A stretch of 64,000 bases of DNA from NCBI GenBank assembly GCA_015146655.1, contig VKHL01000053.1, forward strand, positions 86,468 through 150,467. Direction: 5' to 3'. This DNA comes from Ochromonas danica (Eukaryota > Sar > Chrysophyceae > Chromulinales > Chromulinaceae). Below the pieces are notes generated by a model. It was not told where the DNA came from. It saw only the letters and a list, made by a program, of their open reading frames with translations, and ran no database searches. The translations under genes and the position numbers were made by a program. This document shows, one piece after another, positions 32,650 through 43,140 of this stretch (positions are counted from its first letter, which is position 1; the number at the start of each line of letters is the position of its first letter).

Positions 32650-32808
32650 ATGTCTTTACCCTTCTCCAAGGCTCTCTCCTCCTCTAATGAAGGTCTACTG
32701 CTCTTCCTCATAGCATGTTTGTCATCTGTCCTAGTGCATCGCTGGAATTTATTCCTAGTCCATATCGATGAAGAGCATCAAGACAACCCCATGCCTCGAC
32801 AAGTCTAG
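32650..32808 (+). CDS. 52-aa single-pass membrane protein (putative)
   Basis: A short open frame from the ATG at 32650. It has a Ser-rich N-terminus, one hydrophobic segment (GLLLFLIACLSSVLVH) and a short acidic tail (HIDEEHQDNPMPRQV). It resembles the small single-helix subunits found in membrane complexes, but no family is recognised. It stands head to head with the gene at 31299-32094. Confidence 0.45.
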   Translation: MSLPFSKALSSSNEGLLLFLIACLSSVLVHRWNLFLVHIDEEHQDNPMPRQV

Positions 32809-33299
32809 TAGCTGTTATCTCTCCATTTATTCTTCATTATATCAATAAGATGTCTGTATGTTGTGAACAGAGATGGTTAATGCTGTTAGTGCCTTGTATT
32901 GTGATGATAATTAACATCTGAATTGGCTTATGCTTCTATCTCTCTAGTTACTATGACGATAGTGATCAATATCCACAAGAAAACGATAAGAAAATACACA
33001 CACTTCCCACGCATTGCGGGGAAATGTCGATTTTGCGGGTTGGGGAAAGCGGATTTATCGGCAGAGTAGGATTTTTGTGTTTTCGGTGCTTGGCTCTGTT
33101 TATTTCATTTTGCGGATGTTCTGCTCAAGTGCTGCTGCTGCTGCTGGTGGTGAGGTTGAAAATCAACAACAACAAGTCATCTTGCTGCTGCTGTTCTGTT
33201 GCTGCAGAAGAAGAAAAAGAAGAAGAAGAAGACCTTCATCACAATCCTCTCTCTCTCTCTTGTCAGTAGAAAGGATTATAATAATAGTAGAGAAAAACC

Positions 33300-33992
33300 A
33301 TGAGGTCACTTCTACTGACTACCTTCTCCTTCTCTCTGTTCTACCTCTTCTTCTTCACCTTAGCCACTACCACCTCCTCCTATACCTCCTACACCTCCTC
33401 TCTACGACAAGTAAGAAGACATACTATAAGCATCTCTCCTTACTCTTTAAGATCTTTTTCAAGAGAGAAGAGGACAGTATCATATTCATTTTCATCTTTT
33501 CGACTAGCCTCCTCTTCCTCTTCTACCACTGACTCCAACACTTCCCCTCCTCCTACTCCTCCTCCTACTCCATCCTGTATTGCTACGATAGGAAGTCGAG
33601 CAGAATATGATGCTCTAACTAGTCAAAATCCAACCTCTCGTCTAGTCGTAATTGATTTCCAGAAGAGCAAATGTCGTCCTTGTATGAAAGCTGCACCTCA
33701 CTATTACGCACTAGCTGAGAAACATCATCATCGTGCTTCCTTCTATATGATTGATGCAGATAGCTCACGAGATGCGCTCATGTTGTTGAAGGATATTGGT
33801 ATTAAGAGTGTGCCTACCTTCTATGTGTATCGTAGTGGTAGCCGAGTGGATACTATCCAAGGTGCACGTGTGGATGATTTGGAATTCTTAGTCGAGCAAG
33901 AATTGAGAAAAGAAGATGAAGAAGCGGCAGCGTCATCAGTAACATCAGTGGCGGGGGTAGTGAAGGAGGAGGTAGTGCGTGGAGGGGAGTAG
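33300..33992 (+). CDS. thioredoxin-like protein with N-terminal targeting leader
   Basis: A single exon of 230 aa. Residues 1-24 form a strong signal-peptide core (LLLTTFSFSLFYLFFFTLA). They are followed by a basic, Ser/Tyr-rich, transit-like segment and a Pro/Thr linker. The thioredoxin fold starts near residue 95, with VVIDFQKSKCRPCMKAAP carrying the CRPC redox pair, and the cis-Pro region SVPTFYVYRSG. A disulphide-exchange role in the plastid or secretory pathway is likely. The bipartite leader favours the plastid, by comparison with the CTPA leader in this window; this is inference. Confidence 0.85.
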   Translation: MRSLLLTTFSFSLFYLFFFTLATTTSSYTSYTSSLRQVRRHTISISPYSLRSFSREKRTVSYSFSSFRLASSSSSTTDSNTSPPPTPPPTPSCIATIGSRAEYDALTSQNPTSRLVVIDFQKSKCRPCMKAAPHYYALAEKHHHRASFYMIDADSSRDALMLLKDIGIKSVPTFYVYRSGSRVDTIQGARVDDLEFLVEQELRKEDEEAAASSVTSVAGVVKEEVVRGGE

Positions 33993-34526
33993 TCAGCATT
34001 ATCTATCCATTAGACACTCTCAACTCAGTTATGGTTGTTATTGTTGGTGTTGTTCTTGGTGTTGTTTTTTTAGTGTTCACTATGAAATAATAATAGATTA
34101 GGTTGTGTTAGAGACAGTCACACCTTCCTCTTCTTATTGTTGTTGTTGTTGTTGTTGTTCATGATGATATTAATGATGATGTTTAGTGACAGAGAAAGAG
34201 TTAACTTGTCTAATCACTACTATTATTATCACTATTAGTATAACTGTTGTTACTACTAGTCAACAGTGTTGGAATTGGTCTAATTGTAGACTAGCTAGTA
34301 ATACAGTAGTACACAACTAGACTAGGTAGACCAGGATACTATAGTTCTAAGAGACAGTCCTAGTCTATTATCCAAGTCTTTATCCATTGTCATTACACAC
34401 AACATCTCCCTTCTATCAGATCTCATTATGACATCATTATGCAACAAAAATAGTGCCCAGATCACATCAGCCAGAGCAGTCATCTGTGGTGCAGGAGACA
34501 TAATAATGTTTCAGCAAAAGTTCGTG
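33993..34526. other. intergenic between thioredoxin gene and tRNA
   Basis: AT-rich DNA with a short GTT microsatellite (34137-34160). No gene is seen; it includes the thioredoxin 3' UTR. Confidence 0.5.
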
Positions 34527-34598
34527 TTCCTTCGCCGGGAATCGAACCCGGATCTCGAGAATGAGAATCTCATATCCTAACCATTAGACTACGAAGGA
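34527..34598 (-). tRNA. tRNA-Glu (anticodon CTC)
   Basis: The minus strand folds as a 72-nt tRNA. The acceptor stem pairs TCCTTCG with CGAAGGA, and the discriminator is A. The D arm is GTCTAATGGTTAGGA. The anticodon stem pairs TGAGA with TCTCG around the loop TTCTCAT, which gives the anticodon CTC. The T arm is CCGGG-TTCGATT-CCCGG. It has no intron and CCA is not encoded, as usual for nuclear tRNA genes. The internal A and B boxes are intact. Confidence 0.96.
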
Positions 34599-34679
34599 GC
34601 TGTTTAGTGTTCGTAAAACAGATAATAGAAAACAATGACAAAGGACATCGGGTTTGACCAATCATAATCAGCAGATGAC

Positions 34680-35936
34680 ATGAGTTATCAATCATATCTG
34701 AAACAAGACTTGATCAAGTCTTTATCAGGCGAAGAAAGTGATGTCTTATATTGCCGTGGCTTCTCTAAGCATGCTTCAGATGAAGAAGTCATGTCTCTCC
34801 TATCAGAATGGTCTATTCCCTCTGCAGTGGATCTCTCTCAGCGGAGGGCAAGAGGGACAGTGTGGGTGAAGTACAACAGTCTAGCAGATGCACAGCTGAC
34901 ACAGTCTAGACTCCATCAGAGAGTCTGGATGGGTAAGAGTCTGTCAATGAGGTTTGAATTAGGTGTAGACAGTGAAGGTCATCCAATACTGCCTGCTAAT
35001 AGACATCATACCATTCTAAGAGAGATACAATTGATACAGCAGAGGGGAGGGGGAGATGGAGACAAGACACCCCCACCACTACCCTCCTCCTCCTCCTCCT
35101 CCACCACCACCACCACCACCTCCTCCACCACTAAGACACCAAGGATGACTCCCACTACTACTACTAATGACATTATACGTAATACTCATTACTCATCCAA
35201 GTCTCTTATCGTAGGAGAGGTAGAGTTCCCCTTCCCTTCTGGTCTCTACCTCAGTCGTCTTATCACGTGGTGTAGGGTACTACCCCCTCAAGACCCCCTT
35301 CTCTCTTTACTAACTGACACTACCGCTATGGGGTCAAGGTATAGTAAAGAAGTGAGTGAAGCTATGGCTATGGTAGATAGTCTAGAGAGAGGGATGAAGA
35401 TGGTCTATGGCTCCATCTACCCTCCTCCTCCTGCTCCTGCTACGACTACCACTCCTACCCCGGTAAGAGTGTTTGTATTAGGAGATGGTAAGAAGGCATT
35501 CTGTGCAGCAGCTTGTTGTTTATACTTCCCCAAGCATTGGGTATACTATTCCATTGACCCTCTGCTAGAGGCCATTGAGGTAGGAGAAGACTATAATAGT
35601 CGATCCCATCAAATGAGAATGAAGAGTGAGGACTTTATCATACCCTCTTGGCAGAAGACTACAACAACAACAACTTCATGTGACCAACAGCAGCAGGAGG
35701 AGGATGATGTGGAGCAGGAGGAGGGTAGTGGTAGAGGGATTAGTATAGTGGTAGCATGTCATAGTCATGCCCCATTAAATGAGTTTTGGTCTCGTCTCAA
35801 AGATGAGAAGATGGCGATTGTTATGCCATGTTGTGCAAACTATTCTGACTTGCCCAATGATCGTCCATTGTTCAGCTTCCAAGACTATGAGGTCTACTCG
35901 GCAAAGAGAACCATTGCTATCTATTCGCAGAGATGA
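34680..35936 (+). CDS. RRM protein with Rossmann-like C-terminal domain
   Basis: A single exon of 418 aa. Residues ~18-95 form an RNA-recognition motif (VLYCRGFSKHASDEEVMSLL, then ARGTVWVKYNSLADAQ and GKSLSMRF). A low-complexity Ser/Thr/Pro linker follows. The C-terminal half has a glycine-containing strand-turn (VFVLGDGKKAFCAAACCLYF), then ISIVVACHSHAPLNEF and MAIVMPCCANYSDLP. That pattern is reminiscent of methyltransferase-like proteins with an H…PCC motif, though the usual SAM-binding glycines are weak. RNA modification is a guess. It starts 82 bp from the tRNA-Glu gene on the opposite strand. Confidence 0.65.
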   Translation: MSYQSYLKQDLIKSLSGEESDVLYCRGFSKHASDEEVMSLLSEWSIPSAVDLSQRRARGTVWVKYNSLADAQLTQSRLHQRVWMGKSLSMRFELGVDSEGHPILPANRHHTILREIQLIQQRGGGDGDKTPPPLPSSSSSSTTTTTTSSTTKTPRMTPTTTTNDIIRNTHYSSKSLIVGEVEFPFPSGLYLSRLITWCRVLPPQDPLLSLLTDTTAMGSRYSKEVSEAMAMVDSLERGMKMVYGSIYPPPPAPATTTTPTPVRVFVLGDGKKAFCAAACCLYFPKHWVYYSIDPLLEAIEVGEDYNSRSHQMRMKSEDFIIPSWQKTTTTTTSCDQQQQEEDDVEQEEGSGRGISIVVACHSHAPLNEFWSRLKDEKMAIVMPCCANYSDLPNDRPLFSFQDYEVYSAKRTIAIYSQR

Positions 35937-36702
35937 GATGGCAGATGAAGGTGTGGTAGTTGTAGTAATAGTAATAGTGTAGGTAGTAGATGTGGTTATA
36001 GTAAAAACTAGGTGGTGTTAGGTAGTGGGTAGTGGTAGAAGAAGGCTAGCACTACCTGCAATAACACTCCCCTATAAACTGTAGCAGTAACGTAATGTAG
36101 TAGCTATACCACATCAATACACCAAAAGAAAAGATCGCACAAGACACACAAAAGTAACAATATCCTCATTTCAACTTCAATCAGAATTATGCTTTGTTCC
36201 GAATTAATGGTACCTTATTCTTGTTGGGATTCGTCACATGTTGAAATGTTCAAAATTTTGTTTTTCTTCTGAATTGATTCCGAAATTTAAATAGCAAAAT
36301 GATGCTTTGTTTTTTGAATTCTTTCAATGTGAAATTAGTGGTCCTATCGCCACCAAGCAAGAGCTAAACTTAGAAGTAACCACTGTTAACTTCTTTCAGA
36401 CATCATTTGTTTTGGCAAGTGCTTTGAGGTTTGTAAAGAAAGACTAAGAGAAGGAAAAGATCAAACTTTGTTGAAGTTAAGTTTTGGGACTCTGGTGGGA
36501 GTTTTCTTGCTGCTGAGGTGGGTGTTTACTTGGACTGTGGAATTACACTTTCACTGATTGCACCTCCTCCATCAAACTCCATCAAGCCATCATTTCCAAT
36601 TGCGTCACACCAACCAATAACCCACAAACGTTTGATCACATAGTTCTGCGTTATCGATACCAGTCTTGGAAGTAATACTTTCAATAGGATAAAGCATCTC
36701 AA
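35937..36702. other. intergenic; start of a duplicated block
   Basis: The 3' end of the RRM gene and the 3' flank of the next minus-strand gene. From about 36246 onward it is repeated at 38105-38558 with few differences. No gene is seen. Confidence 0.55.
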
Positions 36703-37403
36703 TTAGAATAGAAAATCTTCAGGAAACACAGAACCAATGAACTTGCGAAACATCTCCACGTCCACACCTGGCAGATGCTCCTTGATAGGCTCGAACACTT
36801 TGTCCAGATTCTCTTCTGGGAAGCGACAATCTTCGTTAGAGACCACAAAGGCACGACCACATGTGACAGTGTAGCAGAGACTTCCCGATCCCTCATTGTC
36901 TCCATTGTAGTCGCAACTGACGGTGAATGGACCAAAATCAATAGTAACTTCTGAGCAGACATGGTAATCGGCCCGCTCGAAGTGAGAGTTAGTGCATTTC
37001 AGATTCTTGGCAAGGTCGAATAATACTGGAGGGATGACTCGTTTCGCATCATTATTGTTCTCACCATCGCCCTTATCACCACTGTCATAATCATCAAAGT
37101 AGTTTTCGGGTGTGAGTGTTTTCAACATGTCTCTTCGAAATGACTCAGTGCGAGCTTCCAGTTCACCCGCTTCCATTTCTTCGTCAACCATTTCTTTAAG
37201 AGCTTTCATGAGCTTGACGCGCTGATTCTTATCAAAATCTGCCAACTTAGTTCGACAGTCCTCGACAAACTTCTTGACATCATTTCCTACGATCGGCGGT
37301 AATGCAACAACGATGAGAGAAGAAAATATTTGTTTTTGGGAAGAAGTAGAAAAAATAAAATACCTTGAATTTCACTTGCTTTTCTCTTGTTGTTTGAAGG
37401 CAT
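36703..37403 (-). CDS. unknown protein of tandem pair, copy 1
   Basis: Exons 37364-37403 and 36703-37286 join in phase 1 (CAA G|GA) over a 77-bp intron, giving 207 aa. The start MPSNNKRKASEIQ has a nuclear-signal-like KRK. The N-terminal half is a charged helix (KNQRVKLMKALKEMVDEEME), followed by an acidic loop (NYFDDYDSGDKGDGENNND). The C-terminal half, with IDFGPFTVSCDYNG and YTVTCGRAF, is β-like and ends in a conserved EHLPGVDVEMFRKFIGSVF. I recognise no family. It is identical to copy 2 outside residues ~115-175 and differs at 26 of 60 residues within. A TGTGAAGTTAA motif lies about 130 bp upstream of the start. Confidence 0.75.
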
Positions 37404-37585
37404 AATTCCTGATTTAAGAGAATCTTGTTGCTGATGTAAGAGATCTCTTGTTGGTTGAAGAGAATTGATTTGACTGTGAAGATGTTTTGATGAGAGAGAG
37501 TGAGAGAGAGTGTGTGTGATGAACACTGAACAGAGGCTTTAACTTCACACAACACACAACTTTTTGTCTGTCCCTCGAAACCAGA

Positions 37586-37660
37586 CATCTACACCAAACT
37601 CATGAAAATAGCTTTAAAAACCAATTTTGATGATTAGCAAAGTCACAAAACGCTGTTAGT
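37586..37660. repeat. dispersed ~75-bp repeat with quasi-palindromic core
   Basis: The sequence beginning ctacaccaaactcatgaaaa is found here, at 39446-39522, at 39533-39609 (just across the assembly gap) and, diverged, at 19163-19220. Its core around tagctttaaaaaccaatttt is partly self-complementary. It lies just upstream of each copy of the tandem gene pair, so it may be a small mobile element or part of the duplicated promoter. Confidence 0.75.
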
Positions 37661-37832
37661 GAACATAATCACCATGTCACATCTCCGATACGCGGGAGCT
37701 GCAGCACGACCAGCTCGTAAAGTTAAAGTAAAAGTTGAACCTACTAGATGATGGATCAAACTATCTTTCCATCCATTGTTGTCACTGATGATCATCATGA
37801 AGAAGAAGATGACGAAGAGGAAGATGATCTGA

Positions 37833-37842
37833 ATGATGATGG

Positions 37843-37933
<91 letters not shown>

Positions 37934-37934
37934 A

Positions 37935-37978
<44 letters not shown>

Positions 37979-38003
37979 AATGATGATGATGATGATGATG
38001 ATG
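37833..38003. repeat. (GAT)n microsatellite between the tandem genes
   Basis: About 170 bp of nearly pure GAT. It gives overlapping poly-Asp, poly-Met, poly-Ser and poly-Ile open frames. The plus-strand poly-Asp frame (37748-38131) starts with plausible acidic sequence and ends with a non-repetitive tail (VAIIHNSRLTRDMYYREQMQ). It could be a remnant of a real acidic protein, but I cannot support it as a gene. Confidence 0.9.
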
Positions 38004-38558
38004 AAAGAGTTGCCATCATCCACAACTCTCGCCTCACAAGAGACATGTACTACCGTGAGCAGATGCAGCTAGTTGAACAAGTGTCATGTCAGATGTCCAG
38101 CAAAAAGTGCAAAATTTTGGTTTACTTCTGAATTGATTCCGAAATTTAAATAGCAAAATGATGCTTTGTTTTTTGAAATCTGTCAATATGAAATTAGAGG
38201 TCCTATCGCCACCAAGCAAGAGCTCTTAGAAGTAACCACTGTTAACTTCTTTCCGTCATCATTTGTTTTGGCAAGTGCTTTGAGGTTTGTAAAGAAAGAC
38301 TAAGAGAAGGAAAAGATCAAACTTTGTTGAAGTTAAGTTTTGGGACTCTGGTGGGAGTTTTCTTGCTGCTGAGGTGGGTGTTTACTTGGACTGTGGAATT
38401 ACACTTTCACTGATTGCACCTCCTCCATCAAACTCCATCAAGCCATCATTTCCAATTGCGTCACACCAACCAATAACCCACAAACGTTTGATCACATAGT
38501 TCTGCGTTATCGATACCAGTCTTGGAAGTAATACTTTCAATAGGATAAAGCATCTCAA

Positions 38559-39259
38559 TTAGAATAGAAAATCTTCAGGAAACACAGAACCAATGAACTT
38601 GCGAAACATCTCCACGTCCACACCTGGTAGATGCTCCTTGATAGGCTCGAACACTTCGTCCAGATTCTCTTTTGTGAAGTGAGGATCTTCTTCAGAGACC
38701 TCCCAGGCACGACCACATCTGACAGTGTAGGCGGGACTATCACATCCATCATTGTGACCACTGTACTCGCAAGTGACGGTGAATCGACCAAAATCAATAG
38801 TAACGATTGAGTAGATGGTGGCGTTGGCCTGCTCGAAGTGAGAGTTAGTGCATTTCAGATTCTTGGCAAGGTCGAATAATACTGGAGGGATGACTCGTTT
38901 CGCATCATTATTGTTCTCACCATCGCCCTTATCACCACTGTCATAATCATCAAAGTAGTTTTCGGGTGTGAGTGTTTTCAACATGTCTCTTCGAAATGAC
39001 TCAGTGCGAGCTTCCAGTTCACCCGCTTCCATTTCTTCGTCAACCATTTCTTTAAGAGCTTTCATGAGCTTGACGCGCTGATTCTTATCAAAATCTGCCA
39101 ACTTAGTTCGACAGTCCTCGACAAACTTCTTGACATCATTTCCTACGATCGGCGGTAATGCAACAACGATGAGAGAAGAAAATATTTGTTTTTGGGAAGA
39201 AGTAGAAAAAATAAAATACCTTGAATTTCACTTGCTTTTCTCTTGTTGTTTGAAGGCAT
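38559..39259 (-). CDS. unknown protein of tandem pair, copy 2
   Basis: Exons 39220-39259 and 38559-39142 join as in copy 1, giving 207 aa. The first ~114 residues and the last ~32 are identical to copy 1. The window between carries the changes, such as HFEQANATIYSIV against HFERADYHVCSEV and DPHFTKENLDE against DCRFPEENLDK. Framework residues (VTIDFG, FTV, CGRA) are kept, so the fold is probably preserved while its surface is altered. An interaction or recognition role would fit such a pattern; that is inference. Confidence 0.75.
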
Positions 39260-39522
39260 AATTCCTGATTTAAGAGAATCTTGTTGCTGATGTAAGAGAT
39301 CTCTTGTTGGTTGAAGAGAATTGATTTGACTGTGAAGATGTTTTGATGAGAGAGAGTGAGAGAGAGTGTGTGTGATGAACACTGAACAGAGGCTTTAACT
39401 TCACACAACACACAACTTTTTGTCTGTCCCTCGAAACCAGACATCTACACCAAACTCATGAAAATAGCTTTAAAAACCAATTTTGATGATTAGCAAAGTC
39501 ACAAAACGCTGTTAGTGAACAT

Positions 39523-39532
39523 NNNNNNNNNN
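39523..39532. other. assembly gap (10 N) flanked by a duplicated end
   Basis: Ten Ns join two contig ends. The ~77 bp after the gap (39533-39609) repeat the ~77 bp before it (39446-39522), so the true join is probably an overlap or the tandem array is longer than shown. Confidence 0.95.
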
Positions 39533-39609
39533 TACACCAAACTCATGAAAATAGCTTTAAAAACCAATTTTGATGATTAGCAAAGTCACAAAACGCTGTT
39601 AGTGAACAT

Positions 39610-40765
39610 CATCGATTTCTTTACCAAAATCGTCATAAATAAATTAAAGTCTAATGTTAGATGTCCAGCGATTAATGAGCTCTGGCTGGTCTCTACCAAC
39701 CCTTTCTATGACCTTAAGATAGATACATTTAGTGTCTGCTCCTAGGTCTGCTGACTGATCCGCACAGGATAGAACAATGAGTGAAACAAATACAGTCTGG
39801 GAAGAATACATTTGGTTTGAAAAAGAAAGACAAGAATAATGGGGTAAACTGGTTTTGTTTTGTTTTGATTGGATGGTAACTTATCACAACGTACTGTAGT
39901 ATAATAATAAGAACAACAACATAACGACATGTTAATAGAGAGAGAGAGAAGTTGATTGTCGTCATGTACAGTAGTTCATGTAATGAAACGTTACTGTGTA
40001 GTTCACTTCTTTGGAACCATTAGTAAGAAGAAAACCAATAAGAAGAGGGGTAGAAAGGAGAGACAAGGAGAAGAGACCAACCACGTCATGCTACATCCCA
40101 CTCTAGTATCAACATGACACACTCTTGCGGTATTGCATACTAACGCTAAAGTAAACTATGGTATAGTATGGTATGGTAATGTACGATAGTCTAGATCTTC
40201 TTCTTCCTTCCCTTCCATCCATCCTTCTCATCGTAGTATATCCACCAGAATAACAACAAGCACAAGCACGACAATAGCATGCAGCAGACGCAGTAGACAA
40301 GAGGAAAATGAAAACATCTTGATCTCACTGATTGCTAAACACTAAATGTAAACTATCAAACCACCCGTCAGCCTGGTATTGTCTACTATAGTATATGAAC
40401 AAGAACAACACAAACACGATACAGCAGCTCAAACAACTCTTCTGAGATACATAGTTAACACACGAAGTAGAATAGCAGCAACACAAACGACAAGAACATA
40501 ACTGAATGATGATTGGATAAAACAACAACAACAAACACAACAAACACAGTATAGAAAAACAATATAACCAAATAGAGAATATCAAACAAGAACAGGAAAC
40601 GAAAATAAATTGTTTTGATTGACTGTCACTGGATGTTCCCGACAATCGGGCATATGTCTGATGTACATACAGTAGATAGATCCACTACCACAAATTAGAC
40701 AAACTAGCGATTCAGAATGCCAGTGATGAGTAAAACCACAAACACTCACTCAATACCAACAGTTC
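39610..40765. other. gene-poor region
   Basis: Over 1.1 kb without a supported gene. Minus-strand open frames at 39729-39965, 40109-40300 and 40325-40645 are Cys/Tyr-rich or hydrophobic without motifs and show no linked splice signals. A non-coding transcript cannot be excluded. Confidence 0.45.
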
Positions 40766-43140
40766 TTAACTTTCCTTCTCAGTGTTTTGAGCGAGTGTTT
40801 GTGGGTTTGTTCCGTTTGTAGTTTTGCTCATCACTACTGGAATGCGGTTTGTTGGAGAAGGTGATGCACTGCCTGGTACACTACTATGTTGTCGATGTCC
40901 ATAGAATGAGAGAAGACGACCAGAAGTAGAGGTACTGCTTGTTGAGACTTGTAAACCAGCAAGAATCTTCTGCGGATTGACACTTTCTCTTCTACCTTTG
41001 ACTCCTTTTTTCTTTTCTCTGTTAGCTGGTAGAATCATACGACAACATTCATTAGTTAGTACACACCAACACCAACACACGCATATACACGCATATATAT
41101 ACATACACGCACACATACACAGGGAAAAGCTACTCCCTTACCATTGACAATATAAGCCTTTAAGAACTTTTCCTGTTCTTCTTGAGAATAGAACTGCTTA
41201 CGACTTGCAATGACAAAATAATAAGTCATACAAACGACATAGAAAAATAAGACAGACAATCCTTCCCATAGACGATCAGTTTCATCTTGATAATATGAAT
41301 TAGCAACAAATAGAAACCCCCAATATAGCATTGCTAACACTGCTCCAACAATACCAAATGGACTTTTCAATCCACGTTCCATATTAGCAAATCGTGTAGA
41401 GAAGATTAAATAAGCTCCCATCATTAAGAAACCTTCTACACTTGCTAAAGATATTCCAATACGAATAATATGAGATAGAAAATTATTCACTTTATAATAG
41501 AATATTACTAATAAGGTATAAGAAAGTATACCACAAAGGGAAAGAGGTAGAATAGTTTGATAAAGGTTTTTCATATTTAACGTGTCATTTTCTTCTTCTG
41601 GTAGACTATCCATTGCCGTGTTAGTAGTTGTAGTGATAATTCCACCACCTTGCATGACAATCACTGATCGTATTACACGACCACTACCACTATTAGGATA
41701 CTTCCTTGATGATGATGATGGTGATGAGGATGGTAATACTGCTATCCCACCATTCTTCCAAATAGGAAAAGAAGGAAATAATCCAGAATCAATCATAGAA
41801 CTAACTTGTTTCCCACCACTATAAAAGAATCCTAATGTTGCACCCATAATACATGGGAAATTCAATAAATTCACCCATTTCTTATCAACATCTGGTAAAA
41901 CTTTAACTAATCCTGGTTGATAAGGAAAGAAATCTGTACCAAATAATAATGGATTCATTGAATAAGCACGCATGGCAATGACACTTGCTAAAGCAGTTAA
42001 AATAGAGATATAGGTAATTGTAACCATTAATTGTGGTACGATTTTATTGGATTCATTATCCATACATGTTCGTACAGAATCAATACCAAAGAAGAAATAT
42101 CCTGCTGAACTTAATGCTTGTAAGATATCATCACGTTTTGTATCATATGGATTCAAATCTTTACGAAAATTTTGCCAATTACTTGGTTTAATAGAACCAA
42201 TGATAAAGATACCTTGTGTGACCATAGTAGATAATAATAATACTCCCCAAACATAGACAGTATAACGTAAAGGGATGATTTTTAATAGTATACCAAAGAG
42301 ATAACAAGTTAACCAAATGACAGGTAACCAATCATCTTCAATAGCAAATGAATTTTGAAATAAGACACCTACAGTATAGGCAGTCATCATATTAAAGAGT
42401 GTATACTTAGCAGCTTCAGAACATCCCGTAAGAAAGCCAAGGGTTGGACCTAGTGTACATCGTACATAACCATAACATCCACCTGAGAAGGGGATAATGG
42501 AGACGAGTTCAGCTAGACAATAGGTAAGGCAGAGATAGAAGAAGGCACAAGCTGCGGTGGCGGTTAAGAATGCCCATACACCATAGTATAGGAACCCTAA
42601 TTGGCATAGAGGTACAGTACAGAGCGCATTAGAAAAACACATACACAAAGTTTACACACAACACATACAAAATATACATATACACACACGCGCATGCACA
42701 CGCATGTATACATACACACACAATACACGCACGCACAGTACACACACATGTATATATAGATATACACAACCACATATACACACAAAGGCATACATACACA
42801 CACATAATACAGCTATAGTCAAGTGCGTATATGCTACTTCAATACACTCTAGAAGACATGTCTATATATATCTACAAGAGGTTGTAATAGGATGGAAGAT
42901 ATCAGAATATTCTTTATCTAACCTGATTGCCAGATTGCCGCTTGTTTACCATTCATCACACAAAACCCTAACAAAGACATAGTGACGACACATTAGTTCT
43001 AACAGATATCTAAAGGTTTGGAGTGTGTGTGTGTGTAATGCCTCACCTAGAGCATAGACATAAAGGACATGCTTGTGATCCATACTCCATGCATTCTCCC
43101 AAGACCAGGATGATGTTGATTTTGTTGATTTTGATGACAT
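40766..43140 (-). CDS. APC-superfamily amino acid/amine permease
   Basis: Four exons, 43047-43140, 42923-42967, 41142-42596 and 40766-41025, give 617 aa; all join in phase 1. The first two small exons encode the cytoplasmic start and the head of helix 1 (YALGFCVMNGKQAAIWQSG), which continues without break into exon 3 (FLYYGVWAFLTATAACAF). About twelve hydrophobic segments follow, with the family-typical CLAELVSIIPFSGGCYGYVR and SSAGYFFFGIDSVRTC. The last exon is a basic soluble tail. Proton- or sodium-coupled uptake of amino acids or ethanolamine-like amines is the usual role; substrate not assignable. A long CA-rich intron separates exons 2 and 3. Confidence 0.85.
42597..42922. repeat. CA/TACA-rich microsatellite intron of the permease
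   Basis: A 326-bp intron, much of it ACACAC/ATACAC repeats (about 42640-42810). Its minus-strand Cys/Val/Tyr-rich open frames are not coding. Confidence 0.85.

Larger units (their letters stand above)
36246..39522. repeat. direct tandem duplication (36246-37665 and 38105-39522)
   Basis: Two ~1.4-kb units lie 1856 bp apart, each with one intron-containing minus-strand gene and both flanks. Introns, 5' region and 3' flank are nearly identical. A ~200-bp window inside the coding sequence (36790-36990 against 38646-38846) is strongly diverged without length change. The ~440 bp between units holds a GAT microsatellite. Confidence 0.92.

Noticed and set aside
37643-38131. Poly-Asp, poly-Ile, poly-Ser and poly-Met proteins
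   Set aside because: They are all reading frames of one GAT microsatellite without reliable flanking coding sequence.
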